A DNA stretch of 14,000 nt from Anaerolineae bacterium (lineage in GTDB: Bacteria > Chloroflexota > Anaerolineae > Anaerolineales > Villigracilaceae). A program made the position numbers and the translations under genes. Positions 1 through 5,486 of the stretch are shown piece by piece. The notes below the pieces were generated by a model. That model was given only the letters and a program-made list of their open reading frames with translations. It ran no database searches and was not told where the DNA came from. The stretch covers positions 1 to 14,000 of the forward strand of contig DQGV01000417.1 of the NCBI GenBank assembly GCA_003524705.1, read 5' to 3'. Positions within the stretch are counted from its first letter, which is position 1. Each line of letters starts with the position of its first letter.

Positions 1-64
1 CGTCTTTTGAATTGACTTGAATATCGCGCCAATAATGTTCGGGTAAGTTAAATTCGCCTGTCAT
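1..64 (-). CDS. N-terminus of an unidentified protein, cut by the window edge
   Basis: Read on the minus strand, an ATG at 64-62 opens a frame that stays open for 21 codons to the left edge (begins MTGEFNLPEHYWRDIQ). An AAGG-type ribosome binding site lies about 7 bases before the ATG. A good minus-strand promoter (TATAAT at 107-112) lies further upstream. The promoter, the ribosome site and a protein-like composition support a real gene start, but 21 residues are too few to identify a family. It is divergent from the lipoprotein gene at 221. Confidence 0.5.
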   Translation of the reverse strand, partial: MTGEFNLPEHYWRDIQVNSKD

Positions 65-106
65 ACTCAGCCTTGTAATGAAGTTGCCCCAATGTGAGGC
101 GCAGAA

Positions 107-135
107 ATTATACCTTACCTTGCAAAAGATGAGAA
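107..135 (-). promoter_or_regulatory. Promoter for the left-edge minus-strand gene
   Basis: On the minus strand, a perfect -10 TATAAT (plus positions 107-112) is preceded by TTCTCA (130-135), a four-of-six match to the -35 consensus, with 17 bases between. The expected start near 99-100 would give a leader of about 35 bases before the ATG at 64. Confidence 0.5.
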
Positions 136-220
136 CAGATGTAAGAATTCACATCGCTCTTTCATCAATTTCTCAACTTTCTCAAGTACATTTGAACGAA
201 TTAAATTTAGAGGAAAAAAG

Positions 221-712
221 ATGAAAAAAATCCTAGTGCCAACTTTATTGATAGCCATAATTATTTCCGCTTGTGCCACAGCAACAGAAACGCCTCTTCC
301 TACGGTGGAAGTTGTTTCGCCAACTGATACATCTGCCCCACTTGAAGCAACTGCCACCGCGACAGAAACAACTGTCCCTACGCTTGAAGCGGTATTACCA
401 ACAGAAACATCAATCCCTCAAAATACATCAAGCAATGTCAGTTTTGCAAATCAAGTTTTGCCAGTTCTTCAAACTTACTGTGTTGAATGTCATGGCGGAA
501 TCCGCACCCGCGAAGGATTAAACATGACCAGTTATGATGCGCTCATGGCAGGCTCATTCAATGGAGCAGTTGTCATACCCGGTAGTGCAAATGATAGTTT
601 AACAGTACAGCTAATAGCCGCAGGTGAAATGCCCGAACGCGGACCTGCTGTTTCAAGTGCCGAGTTACAACTCATCATTGATTGGATTAATCAAGGCGCA
701 CAAAATAATTAA
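221..712 (+). CDS. Lipoprotein with a single-haem cytochrome c-like domain
   Basis: The 163-aa protein has a lipoprotein signal: MKK, a hydrophobic stretch and the lipobox ISAC with Cys18. A Thr/Pro/Glu-rich linker (about 19-68) follows, then a compact domain. C87-V-E-C90-H91 is a CxxCH haem c attachment motif. Met137, in GEMPERGP, is placed where a distal axial ligand is expected. The C-terminus (SSAELQLIIDWINQGA) resembles the last helix of planctomycete-type cytochrome c domains. It is probably a membrane-anchored electron carrier on the outer face of the membrane. The start is supported by AGAGG at 209-213. The linker contains a repeated unit of about 26 residues, with ACAGAAAC recurring at 284, 362 and 401. 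Redox partner unknown. Confidence 0.85.
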   Translation: MKKILVPTLLIAIIISACATATETPLPTVEVVSPTDTSAPLEATATATETTVPTLEAVLPTETSIPQNTSSNVSFANQVLPVLQTYCVECHGGIRTREGLNMTSYDALMAGSFNGAVVIPGSANDSLTVQLIAAGEMPERGPAVSSAELQLIIDWINQGAQNN

Positions 713-725
713 CCAGAAATTGTAG

Positions 726-750
726 GGCGGGTTTATAACCCGCCTTTTTT
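726..750 (+). terminator. Intrinsic terminator after the cytochrome lipoprotein
   Basis: GGCGGGTT (726-733) pairs with AACCCGCC (737-744) around a three-base loop, and six Ts follow directly. It starts 13 bases after the stop codon. The same GGCGGG/CCCGCC core recurs in the hairpin at 5120. Confidence 0.88.
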
Positions 751-771
751 ATTTAATTTAATCTTTTGCTT

Positions 772-777
772 TATAAT
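772..777 (+). promoter_or_regulatory. Probable -10 box for the GH25 gene
   Basis: A perfect TATAAT follows the terminator. No good -35 hexamer is visible 16-18 bases upstream. The hexamer overlaps an in-frame ATG at 776, so that ATG would lie upstream of the RNA start (expected near 785). This makes the next in-frame ATG, at 800, the better start for the gene. Confidence 0.45.
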
Positions 778-799
778 GGCTTTACACAACGAGCAAACA

Positions 800-1555
800 A
801 TGGACTCAAACCAATTCCCTACACCCATGATTCAGCCACAAAGAGATTCACAAACATTTAACTATTATAAGTTTCCAGATGTCTCCTTCTCGCAAGACGA
901 CCCAACCACGCCACAAGGAATTAATTTTTCAAAGATGAAAACATTAACGCATGGTGTCATCATTCGTGCGGGTCAAAACTTGTGGGAAGATAACGAATTT
1001 AAAATTTCATGGGCAAATGCCAAACAAGCTGGTTTATCTCGTGGTTCTTATTGGTTTTATGACAGTCGTGCCAACCCCAAACGTCAAGCCGAAAAATGGG
1101 TAGAAGTGATGGGCAACGATTTAGGTGAAATGGAAATGTGGTGTGACTTTGAAGATAGGTATGGTGGACAATTTACTGGTTGGCGACATTGGTTTGATTT
1201 TATGGAACGCTTACGTCAGTTAGTTCCTCAAAAACAACTTGGGGTTTACACAGGTTATTATTACTGGCAAGAGTTTGCCGCAGGGATTAGTTATTTTGGA
1301 AAATACCCGCTATGGATTGCATGGTACAACCCTGAACTTCCACGCATTCCGCCGATTTGGGATGATTGGCTATATTGGCAATTTACAGATAATGGTGATG
1401 GGACTTTATACGGTGTTGAAAGCCTCAACATTGACTTAAATTATTTCAACGGCACAGAAGCGGATTTCTTAGCGCGTTATCCAAACTCACAAGTGCAAGC
1501 AACATTGGTTGCAACCTTCGGAAATGTAAAAGTGGAATATAGGAAAGTAAATTAG
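800..1555 (+). CDS. GH25-family lysozyme-like glycoside hydrolase without a signal peptide
   Basis: The 251-aa protein matches glycoside hydrolase family 25, which cuts the MurNAc-GlcNAc bond of peptidoglycan. Visible family features in order are VIIRAGQ, GSYWFYDSRANPKRQAEKW, the catalytic DxE pair in WCDFED (Asp116 and Glu118), LGVYTGYYYW, LWIAWYNP, WQFTDNGDG and a final IDLNYFNG strand. A short C-terminal tail (about 30 residues) follows. Neither this start nor the alternative ATG at 776 gives a signal peptide or membrane helix, so export or lysis would need another route. I prefer 800 because the 776 ATG lies inside a -10 box; a ribosome site is weak for both. The SH3-like gene follows after 9 bases. 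Confidence 0.85.
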   Translation: MDSNQFPTPMIQPQRDSQTFNYYKFPDVSFSQDDPTTPQGINFSKMKTLTHGVIIRAGQNLWEDNEFKISWANAKQAGLSRGSYWFYDSRANPKRQAEKWVEVMGNDLGEMEMWCDFEDRYGGQFTGWRHWFDFMERLRQLVPQKQLGVYTGYYYWQEFAAGISYFGKYPLWIAWYNPELPRIPPIWDDWLYWQFTDNGDGTLYGVESLNIDLNYFNGTEADFLARYPNSQVQATLVATFGNVKVEYRKVN

Positions 1556-1564
1556 GAGATTAAC

Positions 1565-1939
1565 ATGGCTCAATATAGCATGACCCCTATTAGCAATGGA
1601 ACTAGATTACGAACAGACCATAACACATTTGCAAGTACTATCACATCGTACAATCGCGGGCAACTGATTGTGGGAGATGAAGTTTGGGAAGCGCTAGCAG
1701 ATGGACCCGAAGTAAGACGCGGTGATAAATGGTTACACGTCACCTCTGTAGATGGCGTCAATATTGTGGATAGAGGTTGGATGGCATATATCCACAAAGG
1801 TGTTCCAATATGCAACAATTTTCAACAAATTCCAGACCCTGACCCAGACCCCACACCAATTTTTCCTGAGTCATTTATTTTGACAGACCCAAGCGGTGCA
1901 CGAGCGGAATATGTTTTTGTGAGGGTAATTGAAGAATAA
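1565..1939 (+). CDS. Small SH3-like (SH3b) domain protein
   Basis: The 124-aa protein has an SH3b-like N-terminal part (about 5-80). The features are GTRLRTDHNTFASTITSY, a GD turn, GDKWLHVTSVDG and RGWMAYIHKG, the usual strand order of bacterial SH3 domains. A Pro-Asp linker (PDPDPDPTP, near 90-98) and a short C-terminal strand region follow. No signal peptide is seen. The ribosome site AGGAG (1554-1558) overlaps the stop codon of the GH25 gene, so the two are probably co-translated. The pair may act together, with SH3b as a wall-binding partner, much as the two domains are often joined in one endolysin. That role is inference from adjacency. Confidence 0.7.
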   Translation: MAQYSMTPISNGTRLRTDHNTFASTITSYNRGQLIVGDEVWEALADGPEVRRGDKWLHVTSVDGVNIVDRGWMAYIHKGVPICNNFQQIPDPDPDPTPIFPESFILTDPSGARAEYVFVRVIEE

Positions 1940-1948
1940 GGACGATAA

Positions 1949-1977
1949 AACTCGGAGGTTTTGAAAACCTCCGAGTT
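1949..1977 (-). terminator. Palindromic hairpin, terminator of the VIT gene (CTCGGA family)
   Basis: The perfect arms begin AACTCGGAGG and enclose a TGA loop. On the minus strand a TTTT tract follows the stem, five bases after the VIT stop codon. On the plus strand only CTTATTT follows, so it may also end the SH3-like transcript weakly. It shares its design with the hairpin at 2710-2742. Confidence 0.75.
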
Positions 1978-1982
1978 CTTAT

Positions 1983-2675
1983 TTAAGATACGTTCGTTCC
2001 AAACAATCTTCCGACTAAGAATGTTGCTATCATGGCAACCAAACCCCAAAAGGTAACACGCAAAGCACCGACCCAAATGTTTGAGCCGCCTGTGTTTGAG
2101 GCTAACATGCCCATGCCTGCTAAGAAGAATAGTGAGCTAATCATCACAATTGGGATAATTAAATTCATTGGCGAAAGTAACACAGCCAACAAAGGCAACG
2201 CCGCACCTAAAGCGAAAGTTAATGCCGAAGTCCATGCCGCCTGAAAGGGTCGAGCTGTGTGAACTTCTGTTAATCCAAGTTCGTCACGAGCATGTGCTGT
2301 CAATGCATCATGCTTCATCAATTGGTCTGCAACTTGTTTTGCAAGCGCAGGTTCAAGTCCGCGTTCGATGTAAATATTGGTTAATTCTTTGTGTTCACCC
2401 ACATGGTCATCTTCAAGTTCTTTTTTCTCGCGAGCCAAATCTGCTTTTTCAGTGTCGGCTTGTGAGCTGACCGAAACATACTCCCCCGCCGCCATAGACA
2501 TTGCACCTGCAACTAAACCTGCAATGCCAGCCAGTAACACATCTCCGCGCACAGCGTTTGCGGCGGCAACCCCAACCACCAAACTTGCAGTGGAGACAAT
2601 TCCGTCATTAGCACCTAATACTGCCGCGCGTAACCATCCGATTCGAGTTGAATAATGCAATTCTTTTCTAGGCAT
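1983..2675 (-). CDS. VIT/CCC1-family Fe2+/Mn2+ transporter
   Basis: The 230-aa membrane protein matches the VIT1/CCC1 family, which moves ferrous iron or manganese out of the cytosol. The N-terminus (RIGWLRAAVLGANDGIVSTA, with Asp24) is the family signature. The second helix, GLVAGAMSMAAGEYVSVSSQ, carries Met59, Met61 and Glu65, conserved in the ion path. A Glu-rich cytosolic helical region (about 73-135) that caps metal in this family follows, then three more hydrophobic segments (about 145-168, 171-192, 200-223). The start is supported by GGAGG (2683-2687) seven bases before the ATG. It sits alone between two hairpins, so is probably a single-gene transcript. With the SufR-like unit nearby, an iron theme is possible but not proven. 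Confidence 0.9.
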   Translation of the reverse strand: MPRKELHYSTRIGWLRAAVLGANDGIVSTASLVVGVAAANAVRGDVLLAGIAGLVAGAMSMAAGEYVSVSSQADTEKADLAREKKELEDDHVGEHKELTNIYIERGLEPALAKQVADQLMKHDALTAHARDELGLTEVHTARPFQAAWTSALTFALGAALPLLAVLLSPMNLIIPIVMISSLFFLAGMGMLASNTGGSNIWVGALRVTFWGLVAMIATFLVGRLFGTNVS

Positions 2676-2709
2676 AATACATCCTCCGCATTGATGATAC
2701 CCTAAAATA

Positions 2710-2742
2710 AAAACTCGGAAGTCTTGAAGACTTCCGAGTTTT
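2710..2742 (-). terminator. Palindromic hairpin, terminator of the BtrH-like gene (CTCGGA family)
   Basis: The arms run from 2710 to 2725 and 2727 to 2742, with core CTCGGAAGTCT, centred on TGA. On the minus strand the stem ends in TTTTTATTTT, a strong U tract. It begins only two bases after the stop codon of the minus-strand gene. The same stem, with two compensated base-pair changes, appears at 1949-1977. Confidence 0.82.
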
Positions 2743-2744
2743 GT

Positions 2745-3959
2745 TTAAGCAAGTTGCATTAACTCAACTGCTTTCTTTTCTATTTCTGCAATTCCAAGTA
2801 TATGTTCTCTTATTCCTTCACGAAATTGAACAACTTGCGATTCTGTCATCGGGAATTTCTTTGTAATGTCTGCTTCAATCTTTTTCAAACGCGTGTTGAT
2901 TTTTTCAATTTCATCGCGTCCATCTTCGCCTTGTTCTGCGAATAATTTATGTTTTTGAAGCAATAATTTTTTCACTTCACCGAATGGGGCAACGCTTGAA
3001 GGCAAAATTGCATCTGCAAAATCTAACCATTTTTTATGACTCAATCGAAATTGCTTTGCCGCTTCTTTCAAAGATTTTTTATCTAACAGCATAGATGCTT
3101 CATCTAAAAAGTCGGCATATAAATCACGTTCAGCACCATCACTTGCCCAAAAACAATTAATCCATACAAACATGCCAGGCGGGTTAAACTTCCCTTCCGA
3201 AAAACCTGCTAAAACATTATATAACTTTACACCAGCAGGAAACATCCGCTCCCAACTTTGTTTGTTGCGTTTGTTCACCAACATCTCGGCTAAATGTTCA
3301 TAAGCGGCAAATCCAAAATTGTGGCGCGCGCCTTTGGGTGGTTTGTCTGTAAATAAAGATGCACATTGCCAAATCCCCTTTTGAACCGCGGCAACCAGTT
3401 TTGATGTCTGCGGTGAAGCGATTGTAATTAATCGAAATTTATCATCTTTGACTCTCCCTCGCGCTTTCGTCAACGCTTCTATCTTGACCCGAAACGGTTT
3501 CGCCGACCGATCAGCAATCAACGCCTCATCATCTTCAATGCCATATACCACAATCGGAATCATGTTCCAATACGCGGCTGGGTTTTTATGCGTGTACGGC
3601 AAACTATATTCATCCGCCCGCACAATGGCAGGGTTGCCAGTGGCTAAAGCCTCAACCAAATTCTTTTCGGCAATGTTTGCTTTTGTCGTTTGATACACTT
3701 GTTGCTCAACGCCTAAGCGTTCAAGCATCGTTTGAAATGGGTCAAATGTATTGCGTGCCAAAATTGCCACATGCGGCAAATGACCTTTGTATTCAAAGGT
3801 GAAATATCCAAACGTGATGCCACCACTGACGCCCAACAAAAACGCCTCAGTAAACGGTTTACCTGTGTGTGGCGCGTGCACATTTTGCAACGCCAAAGCA
3901 TTTTGCACACTGCCTGTTTCGTAATGTCGCCCTGCAAATTGAGTTATTTTTTTGTTCAT
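2745..3959 (-). CDS. BtrH-like protein (BtrH N-terminal/DUF4872-type), probably without the nucleophile
   Basis: The 404-aa soluble protein resembles the BtrH family (papain-like fold; BtrH itself is an acyltransferase of butirosin biosynthesis). Visible matches are GRHYETGSVQNAL (11-22), the Gly-rich LLGVSGGITFGYF (41-53) and IVVYGIEDDEALIADRS (136-152). A helical second half with a coiled-coil-like C-terminus follows. Many relatives have His-Cys where this protein has His12-Tyr13, and a His before the VVYG strand where Met/Ile stand here, so the catalytic pair seems lost. AGGAG (3966-3970), six bases before the ATG, supports the start. No biosynthetic genes are nearby, so its role is unknown. 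Family assignment is from recall of motifs. Confidence 0.65.
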   Translation of the reverse strand: MNKKITQFAGRHYETGSVQNALALQNVHAPHTGKPFTEAFLLGVSGGITFGYFTFEYKGHLPHVAILARNTFDPFQTMLERLGVEQQVYQTTKANIAEKNLVEALATGNPAIVRADEYSLPYTHKNPAAYWNMIPIVVYGIEDDEALIADRSAKPFRVKIEALTKARGRVKDDKFRLITIASPQTSKLVAAVQKGIWQCASLFTDKPPKGARHNFGFAAYEHLAEMLVNKRNKQSWERMFPAGVKLYNVLAGFSEGKFNPPGMFVWINCFWASDGAERDLYADFLDEASMLLDKKSLKEAAKQFRLSHKKWLDFADAILPSSVAPFGEVKKLLLQKHKLFAEQGEDGRDEIEKINTRLKKIEADITKKFPMTESQVVQFREGIREHILGIAEIEKKAVELMQLA

Positions 3960-3985
3960 GGTTCACTCCTATTCTTGATTTCGGC

Positions 3986-3991
3986 AGTATA
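3986..3991 (-). promoter_or_regulatory. Possible -10 box for the BtrH-like gene
   Basis: On the minus strand the hexamer TATACT lies about 27 bases before the ATG at 3959. No convincing -35 is seen at normal spacing, so this is tentative. Confidence 0.35.
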
Positions 3992-4053
3992 CAAGTAGTT
4001 TGTTGAAAATCTAGAAATTAGGGATATAGTCGGCACTTTGGGGTTTAAGTACA

Positions 4054-4073
4054 ATAATTTTTATCATAATTAT
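4054..4073. promoter_or_regulatory. AT-rich inverted repeat between divergent genes, possible operator
   Basis: ATAATT (4054-4059) and AATTAT (4068-4073) form a six-base inverted repeat with an eight-base spacer. It lies just upstream of the SufR-like promoter. A self-regulating dimer could bind here, but the AT-rich composition makes chance likely and it does not match the cyanobacterial SufR operator (CAAC-N6-GTTG). Confidence 0.25.
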
Positions 4074-4081
4074 CTAGTATA

Positions 4082-4110
4082 TTGACATCTTCTTCTCACA
4101 CAAGTATACT
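4082..4110 (+). promoter_or_regulatory. Consensus promoter of the SufR-like regulator
   Basis: A perfect -35 TTGACA (4082-4087), a 17-base spacer and TATACT (4105-4110) form the best promoter in the window. The ATG at 4118 follows after only seven bases, so the RNA is expected to begin at or next to the start codon. No ribosome binding site fits between. This also rules out the in-frame TTG at 4082, which is part of the -35 box. Confidence 0.85.
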
Positions 4111-4117
4111 GATTTCC

Positions 4118-4738
4118 ATGAAGTCTACGCGAGATAAGATTTTACAAACCCTGTTGAAGAAACCAAAATCAACTATCAACGAAATGGCAGAGGCGGTGGG
4201 GATCAATCCAATTTCTGTGCGCCATCATCTTACCAATTTACAAATGGAAGGGTTGGTTGAGGCGCAAGAAGAACGTCATGGAGTGGGTCGCCCGCGTTTG
4301 GTGTATTTATTAACTGCGGAAGGAATGGAAAGATTTCCTACTCGTTATTTAAGATTGACAAACCGCCTCATCGCGCAAATGAAAGAAACTCTACCAGCGC
4401 CGGCAGTTAGCCAACTCTTCGGGCAGATTGCAGAAGATTTAGTCAGCCAATATGCAAATGATGTGAAGGGACTAAGTATGGAAGCACGCTTAGACTTCGT
4501 CAAAGATTTGTTGGCGCAAGAAGGGTTTACAGTGGAATGGGAAAAGAAAGACGATTCTTATCAAATTCACGAAATTTCTTGCCCGTATTATCAAATTGGA
4601 ATTGCACATCCAGAAGTTTGTACCGTTGACCAAACGTTAATTTCCAAAATGTTGGCATTGCCAGTGAATAGAGTGCAATGTATTTTAGATGGCAGTGCCC
4701 ATTGTACGTATGTAGTACAACAGTCAAAAAATAAGTAA
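4118..4738 (+). CDS. SufR-like winged-helix regulator with four C-terminal cysteines
   Basis: The 206-aa protein begins with a winged helix-turn-helix (about 1-70). Recognition helix region is NPISVRHHLTNLQMEGLV and the wing is GVGRPRLVYLLT, as in ArsR/SufR-type regulators. A helical middle part follows. The C-terminus has Cys155-x12-Cys168-x19-Cys188-x7-Cys196 within CPY...HPEVC...QCI..GSAHC. The first spacing matches SufR-type sensors, which hold an Fe-S cluster through such cysteines; the later spacings differ from the cyanobacterial pattern as I recall it. The next gene, ten bases on, is a DUF59/SufT-like protein, which supports an Fe-S link. The product could regulate its own operon and Fe-S assembly genes elsewhere. 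Other related metal sensors remain possible. Confidence 0.8.
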   Translation: MKSTRDKILQTLLKKPKSTINEMAEAVGINPISVRHHLTNLQMEGLVEAQEERHGVGRPRLVYLLTAEGMERFPTRYLRLTNRLIAQMKETLPAPAVSQLFGQIAEDLVSQYANDVKGLSMEARLDFVKDLLAQEGFTVEWEKKDDSYQIHEISCPYYQIGIAHPEVCTVDQTLISKMLALPVNRVQCILDGSAHCTYVVQQSKNK

Positions 4739-4748
4739 AAGAGGAACT

Positions 4749-5099
4749 ATGAGCGAAGAATCTGAAATCAAAGAAATTCAGTGGACAATCCATTCCACTC
4801 ATCCAGACATGGTCAAATCAGCGCGTGAAAAACTCGGCGAAGTCGTTGACCCTGAAATTGGTATGACCATTATTCAATTAGGTTTGATTCGAGATGTCAT
4901 CATTGAAAACAACATGGCACGAATCAAAATGATTCTGACCACACCATTTTGCCCGTATGGACCAGCCATGATTGAAATGACCAAAGCTAAAGCAGTCGAA
5001 GGCTTGAACATGCCTGTTACTATCGAAATGGGCATGGAAATGTGGGACTTCTCTATGATGGAAGACCCCTCAGCATTAGACTGGGGCATGTACGCTTAA
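4749..5099 (+). CDS. DUF59/MIP18-family Fe-S assembly protein (SufT-like)
   Basis: The 116-aa protein matches the DUF59 (MIP18) family, whose members SufT and PaaD help mature Fe-S proteins. The signature is VVDPEIG (32-38) followed by IIQLGLIRDV, then ILTTPFCPYGPAM with the conserved Cys68. The C-terminus is Met-rich (EMGMEMWDFSMMEDP). No other cysteine is present. An AGAGGA ribosome site (4739-4744) precedes the ATG, and only ten bases separate it from the regulator, so they share a transcript that ends at the hairpin at 5120. In this setting it is probably a maturation factor under Fe-S-responsive control, which is inference. Confidence 0.85.
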   Translation: MSEESEIKEIQWTIHSTHPDMVKSAREKLGEVVDPEIGMTIIQLGLIRDVIIENNMARIKMILTTPFCPYGPAMIEMTKAKAVEGLNMPVTIEMGMEMWDFSMMEDPSALDWGMYA

Positions 5100-5119
5100 T
5101 ACTCAAAAAATAAAAACGG

Positions 5120-5147
5120 ATGGCGGGTTTTTAGCCCGCCATTTTTA
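5120..5147 (+). terminator. Intrinsic terminator of the SufR-like/DUF59 operon
   Basis: ATGGCGGG (5120-5127) pairs with CCCGCCAT (5135-5142) around a seven-base loop. TTTTATTT follows. The GGCGGG core is shared with the terminator at 726. Confidence 0.85.
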
Positions 5148-5190
5148 TTTAATGCTATTTTTCTGCAACGAGATTCTGTGAGTGTGCCAG

Positions 5191-5196
5191 TATAAT
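5191..5196 (+). promoter_or_regulatory. Probable -10 box for the 70-aa protein gene
   Basis: A perfect TATAAT lies 21 bases before the ATG at 5218. No clear -35 is seen. The expected RNA start near 5203-5204 leaves room for the AGGAG ribosome site (5206-5210). Confidence 0.5.
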
Positions 5197-5217
5197 AATC
5201 AAAGCAGGAGTTCACTT

Positions 5218-5430
5218 ATGAATAGCCTACAAAAATTGATTATGCAAGAAATTGAAACCCTTGAAGATATGCGTTTATTTGATGTGTTGGGATTTATCCG
5301 CTATTTAAAAATGGAGAAATCGGCCAAGCCAAAGGAAATTGAAAAATGGTTTGAAGAGGTTTCTAAAACGATTCATGCGCGCAAAGAAGAGTTAGGCATC
5401 ACTCCTGAACAAATTGAGAAGCGAAAGTAA
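5218..5430 (+). CDS. 70-aa helical protein of unknown function
   Basis: I do not recognise this gene with confidence. It encodes 70 residues, highly charged and helical in outlook (EIETLEDMRLFDVLGFIRYL near 11-30, then a Lys/Glu-rich half). The first half resembles the short helical proteins annotated as DUF2281 or antitoxin-like (pattern of acidic-leucine helix followed by VLGFIRYL), but no toxin gene is adjacent. The ATG at 5218 is chosen because AGGAG (5206-5210) lies seven bases before it; an in-frame GTG at 5182 lies before the -10 box. The histidine kinase begins 56 bases downstream with its own promoter. Confidence 0.7.
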   Translation: MNSLQKLIMQEIETLEDMRLFDVLGFIRYLKMEKSAKPKEIEKWFEEVSKTIHARKEELGITPEQIEKRK

Positions 5431-5470
5431 TCTCCTAGCCCAAATGGGTGAAAATCTTTTCCAACACACA

Positions 5471-5479
5471 TGATACAAT
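5471..5479 (+). promoter_or_regulatory. Extended -10 promoter of the histidine kinase
   Basis: TGA-TACAAT is an extended -10 element (TGn followed by a hexamer with one mismatch), which can work without a strong -35. The ATG at 5487 follows after seven bases, the same geometry as at 4118, and no ribosome site is present. This suggests a leaderless transcript and argues against the in-frame GTG at 5448. Confidence 0.6.
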
Positions 5480-5486
5480 CCCAAAA

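Noticed and set aside
776..799. ATG at 776 as start of the GH25 gene
   Set aside because: It overlaps TATAAT and lacks a ribosome site. It is not excluded if transcription begins further upstream.
776..1939. Prophage remnant
   Set aside because: Lysozyme plus SH3 suggested lysis genes, but no holin, tail, capsid, integrase or attachment site is seen.
2168..2470. Plus-strand open frame of 100 codons opposite the VIT transporter
   Set aside because: It is the antisense reading of clear VIT-family sequence; no ribosome site and low-quality composition.
3713..3998. Overlapping plus and minus short open frames over the start of the BtrH-like gene
   Set aside because: Both are shadows of the 404-aa gene, which has the motifs and the AGGAG site.
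5218..5430. Toxin-antitoxin pair
   Set aside because: The 70-aa protein looks antitoxin-like, but the next gene is a histidine kinase with its own promoter and no toxin is adjacent.
5448..5486. GTG at 5448 as start of the histidine kinase
   Set aside because: It lies upstream of the extended -10 box, lacks a ribosome site and would add a tail (KIFSNTHDTIPK) with no family support.
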